Source: Aselliscus stoliczkanus
Taxonomy: Eukaryota > Chordata > Mammalia > Chiroptera > Hipposideridae
Assembly (NCBI GenBank): GCA_033961575.1
Contig: CM066733.1
Span: 136,636,421-136,700,420 of the forward strand
Length of the DNA stretch: 64,000 nt
Reading direction: 5' to 3'
Every line of letters starts with the position of its first letter. Positions within the stretch are counted from its first letter, which is position 1. The notes beneath the pieces are model-generated. The model searched no databases. It was not told where the DNA came from and was given only the letters and a program-made list of their open reading frames with translations. This document shows, piece by piece, positions 37,240 to 47,850 of this stretch. A program made the translations under genes and the position numbers.

Positions 37240-38225
37240 CCATCCTCATTTCTCATGATCTACAGCTCACACTTTTTAATTGAGTGCCACATGAAAATCT
37301 GTAGTCCCCTTCACACAGTATGTTGCCTTTTAATCCCATATTTCTATTCTGCTGCCTCCTGGATGATAATACATTTCTTCTTTACCTTTTTCATTCCTTT
37401 CATCCTCACCATCATTTTTCCTTGTGTAATCCTATTCATTAAAACTCATTTCTTGGCCGGCCAAGTGGATCAGTTGCTTAAGAGTTGGCTTAAGAGAGTG
37501 AGCTTGGAGCAACAGGGCCACCTGTTTGATTCCCTCGTGGGCCAGTGACGCTGCGCCCGAGCTGAGCCATCGCTGAGCTGGCAACAGGTGACAGGATGGC
37601 TCAGCTGTTTTAACAGCAACATTGCCTGCTCAATCGTGCACTACGCCCACCCGCAACTAAGACTGAACGCGGCACCTTGAGCTGAGCAGCCATCCGGATG
37701 GCTTAGTGGGTAGAGTGTGTGCTCTTAACAACAAGGCTGCTGGTTCGACTCCCACATGGGATGGTGGCTATGCCCACCCTGAACTAGAATTGAGCACAGC
37801 ACCTTGATCTTAAAGGCTATGAGCTGCCGAAGGGAAGCCAGATGGCAACTGGCGCCCTCCACAATGAAGATTGAAGAACAGTAATATGGTTGGTCCCCTT
37901 CCCCAATTCCCCAACTCTGTTCCCCTCCCCCAATTCCCCAATAAAATGTTAAAAAAATAAACAACCCCCCAAAAAAACATTTGTCATATAACTTTGCTTG
38001 TAAAGGCTTCCTTCACATCCTTCCTATAAGCTACTTCTCAACATCTGAGCTTTCATAAAATCCTAGGCATTATTCAACCATTATACTTACCTCATTAATT
38101 ATAATTGTATCTTTAATATGCCTCTTTCCCTAATTTAGTGGTAAACATTCTGCAGACCCTTAGTAGAACTTTATTTAGCTTCACTAGCCCTAGAACACAT
38201 TAGGTGCTTATGTATAATAATTGGA
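37240..38225 (+). repeat. L2 LINE 3' region, sense, split by a dimeric SINE
   Basis: Before the SINE, CATTCCTTTCATCCTCACCATC and after it AAAGGCTTCCTTCACATCC, then CTAGCCCTAGAACACATTAGGTGC... and GGATGGATGAATGG follow L2 3' order. The L2 assignment rests on short diverged phrases. Confidence 0.5.
37453..37972 (+). repeat. Dimeric (two tRNA-like heads) SINE
   Basis: First unit: TTGGCCGGCCAAGTGG head with a degenerate B box (TTTGATTCCCTC) and the GGGCCAGTGACGCTGCGCCC motif shared with the other SINEs. A linker with two ACTACGCCCACCC-like / CTATGCCCACCC blocks follows. Second unit: GGATGGCTTAGTGGGTAGAG (A box) and GGTTCGACTCCC (canonical B box) near 37741. The 3' end CCCCAATTCCCCAATAAAAT is shared with the long SINEs. 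Flanks AAAACTCATTTCTT and AAAAAACATTTGTC match at 10 of 14 positions, a likely decayed TSD. Confidence 0.82.
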
Positions 38226-38229
38226 TGGA

Positions 38230-40204
38230 TGAATGGGAGGAATGGGAGGTTGGATAGGTAGGTAGACGGATAAATGGAAGAAAGGAAAACAAATATTGTT
38301 CCACAAATTGGGAATTACAGTAAAATATACAGAGTGGAGTCTAGACTTGACTGAGTTCTAGAGCAGTGTACACACAGCATTTTTAGTGAATCAGACAAAG
38401 CAACAATCAGTGAGGCACTAGAAGGACACTCATCCTGAAAGCAAGAAAATGAGTGCTCCAAGGTCATATGGTTGCTAGTTGGCAGATATCAACTGAAAGC
38501 TCAAGGCAGGTGTTGTTTCTGAGATTACCTTTCCTCACTCAGGTGAGTGTGTGTGTGTGTGTGTGTGTGTATTTTACAACCTCTGCTAGTGCTGAACCAA
38601 TCTTGAACAAGATGAGGCTTCAGCGTTGTCACTGGCTACACCTAGAAGATTGTGAAAATCCCACACCGATTCATTTTAGTGCAACTGAGTCTTGTTTTTT
38701 TCTTTTATTTAGAGGAGAGGAGTCTTGGAGGGAAGAGTATCATTTGCTCCCCATTTGAGAAACTTGGCTACAATCTAGATGAATAGTCTCAAAACAAATT
38801 AAGTTATAAATGTATCAGGCATAGCCTTGGTTCAGTGTTCTGAAGAATGAAAAGAGTGAGGTGGGTCAGAGGGTTAAGTTCTTCTCACATAGCCTGTGAG
38901 TGATATCACAGCATGCGTCCTCTTGATTTGTAATGGAAATTAGACACAGGAAGAACCATCTTACCTTTTAAGCCATGACAGTTTTGAAATTATACATGCT
39001 AAGCAGGCTGGATAATATTTTAAACAAAATAGCATTGAAAATCCAGTTCATCATAGTCACTGCACATACTCAATTGCTGATTTTTATATTGCAGTATTTT
39101 TGGCTCTAAAATTGTGATGAAATAACACCAAAAGCAAATGGGCCATATTATGCACAAATTGTTTGCTAAATCTAAATTGCTAAATTGAAGCTTTTTTCCA
39201 GCTGTGTCAGACCAAAAATATATTCAGCTACATATATATAGAATTAGGATATTTTGAAGGTGGAAAAATATGCTTAGGGTTCTATTATAAAACTGATTGA
39301 AAAAAAGATATCCTTCCTTTAAATTTTATTTTTTCAACACAGGAAATTCATATTTCTGAACAAATCCTTTCCACATTAACATTTCTTAGGACATGTGTCC
39401 CATTTGGTCTATAAACTCCTAAAATGGGATTATGAAGGAATAAATCTGCTCATTTCATAAGGAGGGTTGGATGGCTTGGTTGTAAAATGGAAACTGGATG
39501 TCTGTAACACAGAGTACCTTAGGTTGCATGGGATGCACAATCATTCAGAATTGTAAAATTATTACCTAGATCCTTAAGGTTCATGGAACTGTCATTCTTA
39601 GTGAATTTATTTTAGAATTATGGCACTGTAAAATGAAAGAGAAGTTAAGCATTTTAATCCTGTTTCAAATTTAAACGCATAAAAAGGAAGTAATACAAGG
39701 GAATGTTTACAGGTTCCTTGGGAAAGGACCCACCATTGCTTTGCTCCGGACAATTTATAATGTGTAAATGGGACCCAATTGCTATATCTGTGTTTTTTTT
39801 TAAGAAAAGTTCAAAATCCAGATTTTAAGTGAATATTCCAATTTAAAAATAACTGTGTACAGCAAACAGCTTTAATGTATGGGCTATATTTGCTTTTTGA
39901 ATCGCCTGTTTGCCATTTATGTTTTGGGAAACGACTGGCCTTTCCAGTGGCAGCAGAGCTATACCTCCTTATGAGAGGAATATCATTTGCTCCCCAAGTC
40001 TGCAATCTTCCTCGAGGCCCATTCAAACTCTCCTTAGAAGTTTTCCTTCTTCTGGTAATCATTTCCCCATCTGGAGCTTATAGTGCTCTCTGTCCCTGCA
40101 CTTTTTCAGTATGTTTTTCTGCCCCACCTATTTGGGAGGAATTATATGCCACTGCAGGATATCTATTATACAATCATTTCGTGCTGCCCTTTAATTTATA
40201 TTTT
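38230..40204. other. Unassigned DNA; candidate single-copy island 39640-40100
   Basis: A GGAT/GGTA-rich simple stretch occupies 38222-38280 and a GT repeat 38545-38570. The stretch 39640-40100 is free of recognised repeats. A 110-codon frame (39875-40207) crosses it but runs into an L1 and shows no domain. No gene called. Confidence 0.45.
38545..38570. repeat. (GT)n microsatellite
   Basis: About 13 GT units. Confidence 0.93.
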
Positions 40205-41650
40205 TAAATTTTGAAATACCATTTACTTCAGATAAAGTTCACCATTTGCTATCATAAAGTATACAATTCAGTGGCTTTTAGTACATTTGCAATGTTGTAC
40301 GACATCACCACTATTTAATTCCAGAATATTTATATTACCCCAAAGGAAAATTCTTTCACATTGAGCAGTCACTGTCCATTTGTCCCTCCTTCCAGCCCCT
40401 GGCAACAGTGAAATAGTCACTCCTTTTCTTCCTACATTAGCTCCTGGCAACCACTAGTCTGCTTTATCTATAAATATACTATGTACTATATAAATGAAAT
40501 CATACTATAAATGGCCTTTTGGGTCTGCTTTCTTTCACATAACATAATGTTTTCATGATCCATCCATGTTGTAGCATGTATCGCTGTTTCATTCCTTTCT
40601 ATGGTTGAATAATATTCTATTGTATGGGTATACTGCATTTTGTTTATCCATCCATCAGGCTAATGGAAATTTGAGTTGTTTCCACCTTTCGGACTATTTT
40701 GTGTAGTGCTGCTCTGGACATTTATGTACAAGTTTTTGTTTGAACATGTGTTTTTAATTCTTTTGGATTTAGAGGTAAGTGTGAAATTGATGAGTTTTAC
40801 ACTATGTTTAACTTTTAAAGAACTACCAACTCTTTTCTCAATGACGGCACCATTTTACATTCCTAGCAGCAATGTGTGAGAGTTCCAATTTCTTGACATG
40901 CTTGTCAACACTTGTTATTTTCTGTTTCTTTATTTTTGTATTTTTATTGTAGTTATCTTAGTGTGAAGTAGTATTTTGCTATGGTTTAATTTACATTTCT
41001 CTAATGACTGATGTTGTTAAGCATCTTTTCAAGTGCTTATTAGACATCTGTATCTCTTTTCTGGAGAAATTCTGTGTATGTATTTTGGGTAGACCCTTAT
41101 GGGTGTTGGGTTCTATCAGGTGCTTTTGCTGCATTAATTGACATATTCATGTTTTTTTTTCCCCTTTATTATATTAAGTGGTGTATTATGTTGATTGGTT
41201 TCCATATGTCAATTATCCCTTATAATCCTGGAATAAATCCCAATTTGTCATGGTGTATAATCCTTTTAATATGCTAATTGATTTATGTTTATAATATTTT
41301 ATTGAGGATTTTGCATCTATATTCATAAGGGATGCTCTGTTATTTTCTTTTCTTGTGATGCCTTTGTCTGGTTCTGGTATCACAGTAATACTGGCATCAT
41401 AGAACACGTTAGGAAGTGTTCCCACTTTCCCTATTTTGTATGAGAGTTTGGAAAGATTTGTGTTATTTTTCTTTAAATGTTTGGTAGAATTAACCAGTGA
41501 ACCAGATGGTCCTAGAATTTCTTTGATTACTGATTGAATCTCTTTACTTGTTATTGATATATTCAACTTTCTATTTCTTCTTGAGTCAGTTTTAGCAGTT
41601 TGTCTTTCTAGAAATTTGTTCATTTCATCTAGGGTATACAGTTTGTTGGC
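40205..41650 (-). repeat. LINE-1, antisense: 3' UTR joined to ORF2 remnant
   Basis: From left to right the plus strand reads antisense L1 3' UTR (AAAGTTCACCATTTGC, AGTATACAATTCAGTGG, ATCCATCCATGTTGTAGC, TTGAATAATATTCTATTGTATGGGTA, AATTTACATTTCTCTAATGACTGATG) and then antisense ORF2 reverse-transcriptase sequence from about 41100. Much of the ORF2 3' half is missing between them, so the copy has an internal deletion. Confidence 0.88.
41100..41640 (-). pseudogene. LINE-1 ORF2 (reverse transcriptase region) remnant
   Basis: A 136-codon antisense frame (41623-41213) retains recognisable L1 ORF2 order: an ITSKEIQSVIKEI block, a LGPSG motif, a VGTLPNVFYDASITVIPEP block (family form LPNSFYEASITLIPKPDKD) and KENNRASLMNIDAK (family form KENYRPISLMNIDAK). 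ORF2 supplies endonuclease and reverse transcriptase for L1 retroposition. Only the early RT segment survives; the YADD active-site segment and the endonuclease are absent. Clearly a dead fragment of a ~1,275-codon protein. Confidence 0.88.
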
Positions 41651-42660
41651 ATTATTTTAAATTATTGTCAGGTCTTCCTTAGTGACAGTTACTATTAACT
41701 TCACATTTCCTGAGTGGGATGAACTTTTTTGTTGTTGTTTTTTTGTATGCCTTATAATTTTTTGTCAAAAGATAATTTTTTTTTTCTTTTTGAGGGCAGT
41801 GTTACTGGCCCTCATATGTGAGACCCGAACCGGGGCCGCTGGCATCCCAAGCCAGCGCTTAATCAATGCATCACTCAGCCGGCGCAAAAGATAGATATTT
41901 TGAATATTGTAATGTGGCAACTCAGATTCTTTTCCTTCCCCATAGTTTGTTGTCACAACTCTTTGTGGTAGTTGTTTGTGTAGTTTCTTTTCTGAAATAA
42001 TTTTGATATGCCTGCCTTCTTTTCTTGCAGGTCACTGACATCTCTGTCTTTTCAGCTTAGTAGTCAGCTAAGATTTGAGAGAGATTTTCTTAAGCAACAC
42101 TGCTAAAGCAATTTGTAATTCTTTAACCTTCACTTCCTGCTCATATGAGCCTGAAGTTGTCAGAGTTGAAAGCATAGGTTCTTCTGAGGTGTTTTCTGAG
42201 GATACACCCAGACTCTGGCATTTGCATGACCTTCTAAATTTGCGTGACCTTCCCAGAATATGTGGGAACTTTCCAGGGCCCTTCCTTCCCATGTTTCTCC
42301 TTCCCCAGCTTCTTCATTCCCAAGCTTCTTGGTCTATTGTTTATTTGTCCCAACTATATACTTTGGTCTGAGTGGCCATGACAAATGCATTTACCTTTAA
42401 AGGCTCTCAGTAAACACCACTGGGGAAGCTGCCTCAGTTCAGTGGAAGCTCTGAAGCAGAAGCAACATGTCAAGCCCTTGAGATGACCCTTCAGAGACCC
42501 AGCAGACAGATCAAAACACACAGCTTCAATTTTTAAAGAATGAAGTCTGCATTGTTCCTTTTGGTACCAATAACCTGCATCAGTAAAATGGGTTGCCATC
42601 TGGTCTGCTGCCCAACTGAGTTGTGAGGGTGGCAACCAGCTAAGTTAAAATGCCCCAGAG
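41651..42660 (-). repeat. Probable further L1M-type 3' UTR sequence, antisense
   Basis: The phrase TGTTGTTTTTTTGTATGCCTTATAATTTTTTGTC and the moderately GC-rich stretch to about 42640 resemble L1M 3' UTR in antisense, similar in kind to 820-1860. It may be a second older copy into which the 40205-41650 copy inserted. A short SINE interrupts it at 41775. Confidence is limited. Confidence 0.45.
41775..41884 (-). repeat. Short tRNA-derived SINE, antisense
   Basis: Head-only antisense copy: GAGGGCAGTGTTACTGGCCC through CACTCAGCCGGCG, with T-rich tail at left. TSD CAAAAGATA at 41766-41774 and 41885-41893. It has no body and no AATAAA or TCTTT end. Confidence 0.92.
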
Positions 42661-43869
42661 CTTTCTTATCAAAACCAATAGTTTTCTTTTTTTCTTCTTT
42701 CAACATTTTCCTAATTGTTGTAAGATTTTTATTTGATTTCTGAACTCTAAAAAAGTTAACTCTGACAGCTTTTCCCAGCTTCTTCTTACCTTTGCAATGT
42801 GACAAAGGTTTTAAATTCCTAATATCCTATTTTGTTTTCTGATGTCACTTTTACTTTTTAACATTGATTTTAAATTATAGACAGATCGGTACTTCTTGTG
42901 GTCTAGATTTTTATTTTTTACTATCTGTGATGATTTTCCACTATCAAGCCTAGAATCTTCCACTATCAAGCCTAGTAAAAATATTGAACAATAACTTCAA
43001 ATGAATGCATAAATGAATTAATAAATCAATTAGTATTCACATAAAGAAATTTCATTGCCTACCTAACTGACTTATTCTGCAGTATAAAACTCCTGAATAT
43101 AGGAAAATTTTCCTTATACTCTAAAATAAATTATTTATGGTAGCATTAATTTTCCTTTGCTTAACTGTTAGTGAAGGTAGAAAAAATATGGTTATGACAT
43201 GTTTCATAACATCTTCCTTTGTTACACAGAATAGTTCCTAATTTAATCATCTATAATCTCTTCAACTCTAAAATAAAGAAATTTACAGCCCTTCCTCATT
43301 GGTTTGATTTTTCTGCCTGAATTATCCAGATAAGGACTGGAAAATAGAGACCTATCTCATTTGGCTAAGTTATCAGTCATCAGTGCACTTGGGAGTTGAG
43401 CAATCCTTTTGCAATGCACTTTAGTTTAGAACTTTTTAATTGAGTATGATAATGTAAAATAGTAACAGGAATATTACCCTTGGGAATGACATTTCTCCCA
43501 TAGTGCTAGTGACTGGCCATAGATGTTCAGTTGTTGATGCATCTGGGTTAGAGTTAGCCCCAGCACAAGCGAAGGCAGATCCAGAGTGAGACTAACAAAG
43601 TTCAAATGATACTTTCTGAAAGACCATTTCTATATTTTTATATCCTAAATCAGCAAACATCTATAGAAAGGGAGTATTTCAAATACTGAAACTGGTATTC
43701 TTTAATGCTTTATATTTATTTTTATGGAAATATTTTTTCTACAGTGCTTTTTATGTACCAGGTAAATTCCTTGATGCTTTCTAGTAATTATTTACCAGCA
43801 AACGAAAGCTAACCCCTTAAATTAGGTATAATGTTACCATTTTAGTCAAGCAGCCTAAGGATCAGAACT
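42661..43869. other. Unassigned AT-rich DNA
   Basis: No gene recognised. It includes a small tandem duplication at 42936-42975. Confidence 0.5.
42936..42975. repeat. 22-bp tandem duplication
   Basis: TTCCACTATCAAGCCTAG occurs twice with a 22-bp period and is perfectly conserved over 18 bp, so it is recent or conserved. Confidence 0.95.
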
Positions 43870-44370
43870 GCTAACGAACTTGTACAGAGCATGACAGCCA
43901 CAGAGGCACAGCACGCAAGTCACCCTTTAAGAGCGATTCTGCCTCAACTGATACCTCAGATCGCAGAGCCTTTGGAACTGCTGCATCAGTGTAGCTGGGG
44001 ATGTGTTCTCTTCAGGCAGCTTCAGTCAATGTCCAAGCACAGTAGAACAGGACATGGTCATTTCTGCTCAAGGCAGGACTCCTCTACTTACCATCTTGGT
44101 CTTAGAAGTCTGCTTTTGGATTCAGGCTTTCACAGACACACTCTATGGTCTAAGCCTCTTTCTTCCCATTTATCCTCCCCTTCTTTCACAAATGTCAGAC
44201 CTGCACCTCTGTCTGAGGGCTTTTCCTGCCTACTCCTGACGCTTCTTCTCTTCTCTTTCACACACATTACCAACGTAAATCTTTTGTACTGCAAATTCTC
44301 TTTTGGCATTTTTTTTTTCCCCTCCAAAGGATCCAATCTGACTCAGGAAGGAAGAATGATATAGTGGAAG
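43870..44370 (+). repeat. LTR-like block of unnamed family
   Basis: GC-richer than its flanks. The right part (AATGTCAGACCTGCACCTC, GAGGGCTTTTCCTGCC, CACACACATTACCAACGTAAATC, TTTTGTACTGC) resembles the 3' part of old mammalian LTRs, in which an AATAAATCTTTTG signal is expected. Here it reads CGTAAATCTTTTG. A 157-codon frame (43891-44364) crosses the block without any domain, and I do not call it a gene. Confidence 0.4.
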
Positions 44371-46439
44371 ATTTATTTATTTGGGGTGGTTTTATTGGTA
44401 GGGGTTGTTATGTATACCTAGGTTTTCCTCCTTTTTTTCCCACTCAGCAATTTAATCTTTTTATTCAATATTGTTTTTATAAATAAATGAGGACAATCAC
44501 ATGCATCTTGAAGAGTTTTTGTAAATCTCTTGAAAGATGTAGTAAAATTTGGTTCTTAGTAGGTTCTCAAAAATGTAGCTATTACTCTTAGTGTTGCTAA
44601 TGAGCAACAATAATGTTACATTGTAAATATTATGAAATAAATGTAAATAATTATATAATCACATATTAAGTATTGGGTCTGGTATTAAAAATCAAACATG
44701 TCACCCAAAGCTATGTTCTTTCCATGCTCCGTGCCTCTTTTGTAGTATTATTCTAATTGATTTTGCAGGTGTTTTATTTCTTAATATTTAGTTACTTTTT
44801 AGTAAGACATTGAGTTTATATTGTCACTAAATGTTTGGATTAATGATATACAATTATCTTCAGAATAATTGATAGTATCTGCCTACAATCAGTAATGTAG
44901 CTCTCTAAATGTCTGTAAATGGCACCATACACATTCTCTGATTGATTATTTCTAAAAGTATTAATCAAAGAGGCCATATGAATAAAGAATAAATACTTAG
45001 ACCTAAAGTGAGAAAGTTGGTGAGTCATCTCACCAGCTAACTACGATTTGGGACAAACATTATTTCACACTTAACTTTAGTTTCTAACTTTAGTTTCCTT
45101 ATTTATAAAATGAAGGACCTAGGGAAATTTGTTTCTGAAGTCCCATTAAGTTATAAAAAATCTAAAAAATGGGATAATCAGTTCTCTAGAATTTATGCTT
45201 TAAGGCCTCAAGTTATACCATAATGTTTCTCAATTTGCATTATAATATAATTCCTTTCATAGCAGGTATTGAAGATGGATTTTTAAGAAAATAAAATAAA
45301 TGAATGGTAATTTGTTAATAGTTGAATAAATTAGATGAGATAATTAATCGTTGGATTTTGTATCTGATCCAATTTGTTTGTAAAGGATTACTACAACAGT
45401 GATAAATATTAAAATTAATTGAAATTTTATAAATTTCAGCTCAAAATGTTAACATTTTAAAAGAAAACCAACAAAATATTCCACAGCCCCTTTCTGGAAA
45501 AGAAACAAAGTTAAGGAGAGTATACATGGATTTACCCTACTAAAGATATTGAAACAATTAGAGATATAACACTCAGGATGATGTTTCTATTCTGCCTTTA
45601 AGACAGAGGCTATGCTAAAGTTGCTAGACTACGAAGATTGCATTATCATGAAGAATGTGTTTAAGGTTCATGTGTGATAATGTCATTTAAAACAATATAG
45701 GTTCAGCTTTGATCCAAACTGAAGAGATCACATTTGGCTTCTGGGTCAATGTCATGCTTGACATTAAAAGCTCAGAGCTAACATGGATAGATAAGAGTAG
45801 GTCACTGGTAATTAAAGACAGAAATGCCACCCATCTACAACAGTTGAAACCTCACTTCAAGTGATCAGAATTCAATTAGAAAAACCAGAGGGGGTAGATA
45901 TAAAAACAGTTGCCTAAAGACAATTTTAAATGCTATGATTCAATTCAATACAGTGATTAGTCACATAATGTCTGCCATGAACCATCAATATCATGCCAAG
46001 CTCTACAAATCTGAAGATGAATTAAGATATGGCCCCTCCCATCATCAAGGAAGAATGGTTTATTGGAAGCCATGAAGTTTATGCGAAGAATACTAACGGT
46101 CAATTAATACAGGTTGCTATTTCATACTGCATAAATAGGACAAACTAGGAATGTTTAATTTGAGCAAAAATGCTAAATGCCCAGAGATAAAGGTAGGGAA
46201 CCAGACATATTAACATATCAGACAAGAGCAATCGCATCTGCTCTTCTAAGGATGTGTTTGGTGGCAATTATGGTTTTGCATCTTGGTTGTCATATATTTC
46301 ACAACACCAACAGCTAAATCATTTTAGGATGACAGGAGCAATAATACAAGCCTGATCAAATAATATGGTGAATGCTGCTGCCAAGTGCCATCCAACAGAA
46401 AGGCAAGGGATCTTCAATGTGGGAAGCGGCACATTGAAA
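44371..46439. other. Unassigned AT-rich DNA
   Basis: No gene. A diverged sense MIR is described at 45040-45150. Confidence 0.5.
45040..45150 (+). repeat. MIR-like fragment, sense
   Basis: TTAGTTTCCTTATTTATAAAATGAAGGACCTAGG and AAGTCCCATTAAG match a sense MIR core. An internal 15-bp direct repeat (CTAACTTTAGTTTC-like) precedes it. Confidence 0.5.
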
Positions 46440-46522
46440 CTTAGTAACAGTGTGTGACAAGTTTTAACTTGTTCGGTGGAGTCAGTCCGGTGTGACCTAC
46501 GGTTGAGAGAAAGTGTGTTTTA

Positions 46523-46630
46523 TTTATTTATATTTTTGAGGGCAGTGTCACTGGCCCTCATATGTGGGATCCGAACCAGGGTCGCTGGTGTCCCAAGCCA
46601 GCTCTTAACCAATGTGCCACTTGGCCAGCC
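46523..46630 (-). repeat. Short tRNA-derived SINE, antisense, inserted in mariner
   Basis: Head-only antisense copy (GAGGGCAGTGTCACTGGCCC through CCACTTGGCCAGCCC) with a T/A-rich tail. A perfect 16-bp TSD GAGAAAGTGTGTTTTA at 46507-46522 and 46631-46646 is mariner sequence, so the SINE is younger than the mariner. Confidence 0.95.
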
Positions 46631-46651
46631 CGAGAAAGTGTGTTTTAAATC

Positions 46652-47008
46652 ATGGATCACAAACAACACATTAATATGAAATGGGCAAATGGTTTCACCC
46701 TCTATCATGACAATGCTCCGTGTCACACATCACTTCTGGTATGGCCATTTCTGTCAAATAAAAACATTACAGTGTGTTTTCATCCACCTTCTTCACTTGG
46801 ATCTGGCACCATATGACTTCTGGCTCTTCCCTAAGTCAAAATGACCATGAAAGAAAAATGTTTTGAATTGATTCAGGTCATCAAGGCAGCCATAATAGCT
46901 CAACTAAAGGCACTCATGACAGAGGACTTCCAGAACTGCTTCAGAAAGTGGCAAGAATGATGGGATAAGTGTGTTTGAAGTGTGGGGGAGTATTTTGAGG
47001 AGGATTAA
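46652..47008 (+). pseudogene. Mariner transposase remnant (N-terminus joined to C-terminus)
   Basis: Begins MDHKQHINMKWANG, like the start of mariner transposases (family form MDQKQRINMK), and within a few codons jumps to YHDNAPCHTS, which carries the second catalytic Asp of the DDD triad (family form DNAPxHT). It then shows a diverged LAPSDFWLFPKLK-like segment with frame breaks, and RKWQE...EYFEED before the stop at 47006-47008. Most of the DNA-binding domain and the first catalytic Asp are deleted, and a stop interrupts the tail. Normal length would be near 345 codons. It encodes no working enzyme. Confidence 0.85.
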
Positions 47009-47082
47009 TGGCAATTTGTCTCCTACTCTAATAATTTGTTTATTTAAACCTTAACTGTATTTTTTGATCACACATTGTATAA

Positions 47083-47664
47083 TACACACAGATTCTCCTC
47101 TCCAATGTATCTCTCTGTGTGTCAGACACATACAAACTCCCTAAGTGGCACCGATAGTTTGATGACTTATCTTTGTAATAGTAAAAATCTATGCAGAGCT
47201 ATATTTAGAGAATGACTATGTCCAATGGCAATGCTCATTAAATAGAATGCTATTCTTGCCAATGCTTTTAGCATATCTCGGGTAGTGGGGAATCCTCTGC
47301 ACTAGAATAAAATGGAAATAGATAATAGCCAGTGACATTTGATGCTCAAATTATAAATTTGGCTTACACATCATGGAATATTTTGGAAAAATAGGGCAAT
47401 AAACTTCTCTATACTCCTGCATAAATCCTACTGGTATAAATATCATTAATAGAATGACAGGAATATGACACTGTTGAATGCTTTTTAAATATGACTGTCC
47501 CTTAGTGCTTTGGAAACAAGGAAGTGTTGTTTAAGAAGTATAAGAACACTTTATTTATACCAAAGGTGCAGAGATTCAATGTATCATGTTTTCATGCCTG
47601 TGAGTTCATAGCAGCTGTCCCTTCCAGGGTCTACAGTGAATTACTGGGAATGGGACTCTGTGTC
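47083..47664. other. Unassigned AT-rich DNA
   Basis: Between the mariner and a MIR. Nothing recognised. Confidence 0.5.
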
Positions 47665-47850
47665 TTGGTAATGATAATAATCACTAACAGTCACCGAGTG
47701 CTTTCTATATGCCAGACTCTACATTAGGTGCTTTGCTTTGCCTTATCTCATTTAGTTCTCACAACAACACAATGAAGTAAGTACTGTTATTATTTTACAC
47801 ACAAGGCAGCTAAGACTGTCAAACCATTCTCAGGTCATTGGGATTCCATA
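47665..47850 (-). repeat. MIR SINE, antisense
   Basis: GAGTGCTTTCTATATGCCAGACTCTAC, ATCTCATTTAGTTCTCACAACAAC and TAAGTACTGTTATTATTTTACAC are collinear with antisense MIR. One of the better preserved copies here. Confidence 0.82.

Larger units (their letters stand above)
46440..47082 (+). mobile_element. Internally deleted mariner, interrupted by a SINE
   Basis: Left part: GTGTGACAAGTTTTAACTTGTTCGG and GTCAGTCCGGTGTGACCTACGG, a typical mariner 5' leader. Then a SINE, then the start and end of a transposase frame, and a 3' terminus TTGATCACACATTGTATA. The 3' portion is homologous to 18671-18898. Missing are the 5' TIR (not identifiable) and the central transposase. Confidence 0.85.

Noticed and set aside
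39875..40207. 110-codon frame with hydrophobic stretches
   Set aside because: It runs into an antisense L1 3' UTR and its hydrophobicity follows from T-rich sequence. No family resemblance.
43891..44364. 157-codon plus-strand open frame, the longest in the window
   Set aside because: No recognisable domain, no splice or promoter context, and it overlaps an LTR-like block with a CT-rich composition that suppresses stops.
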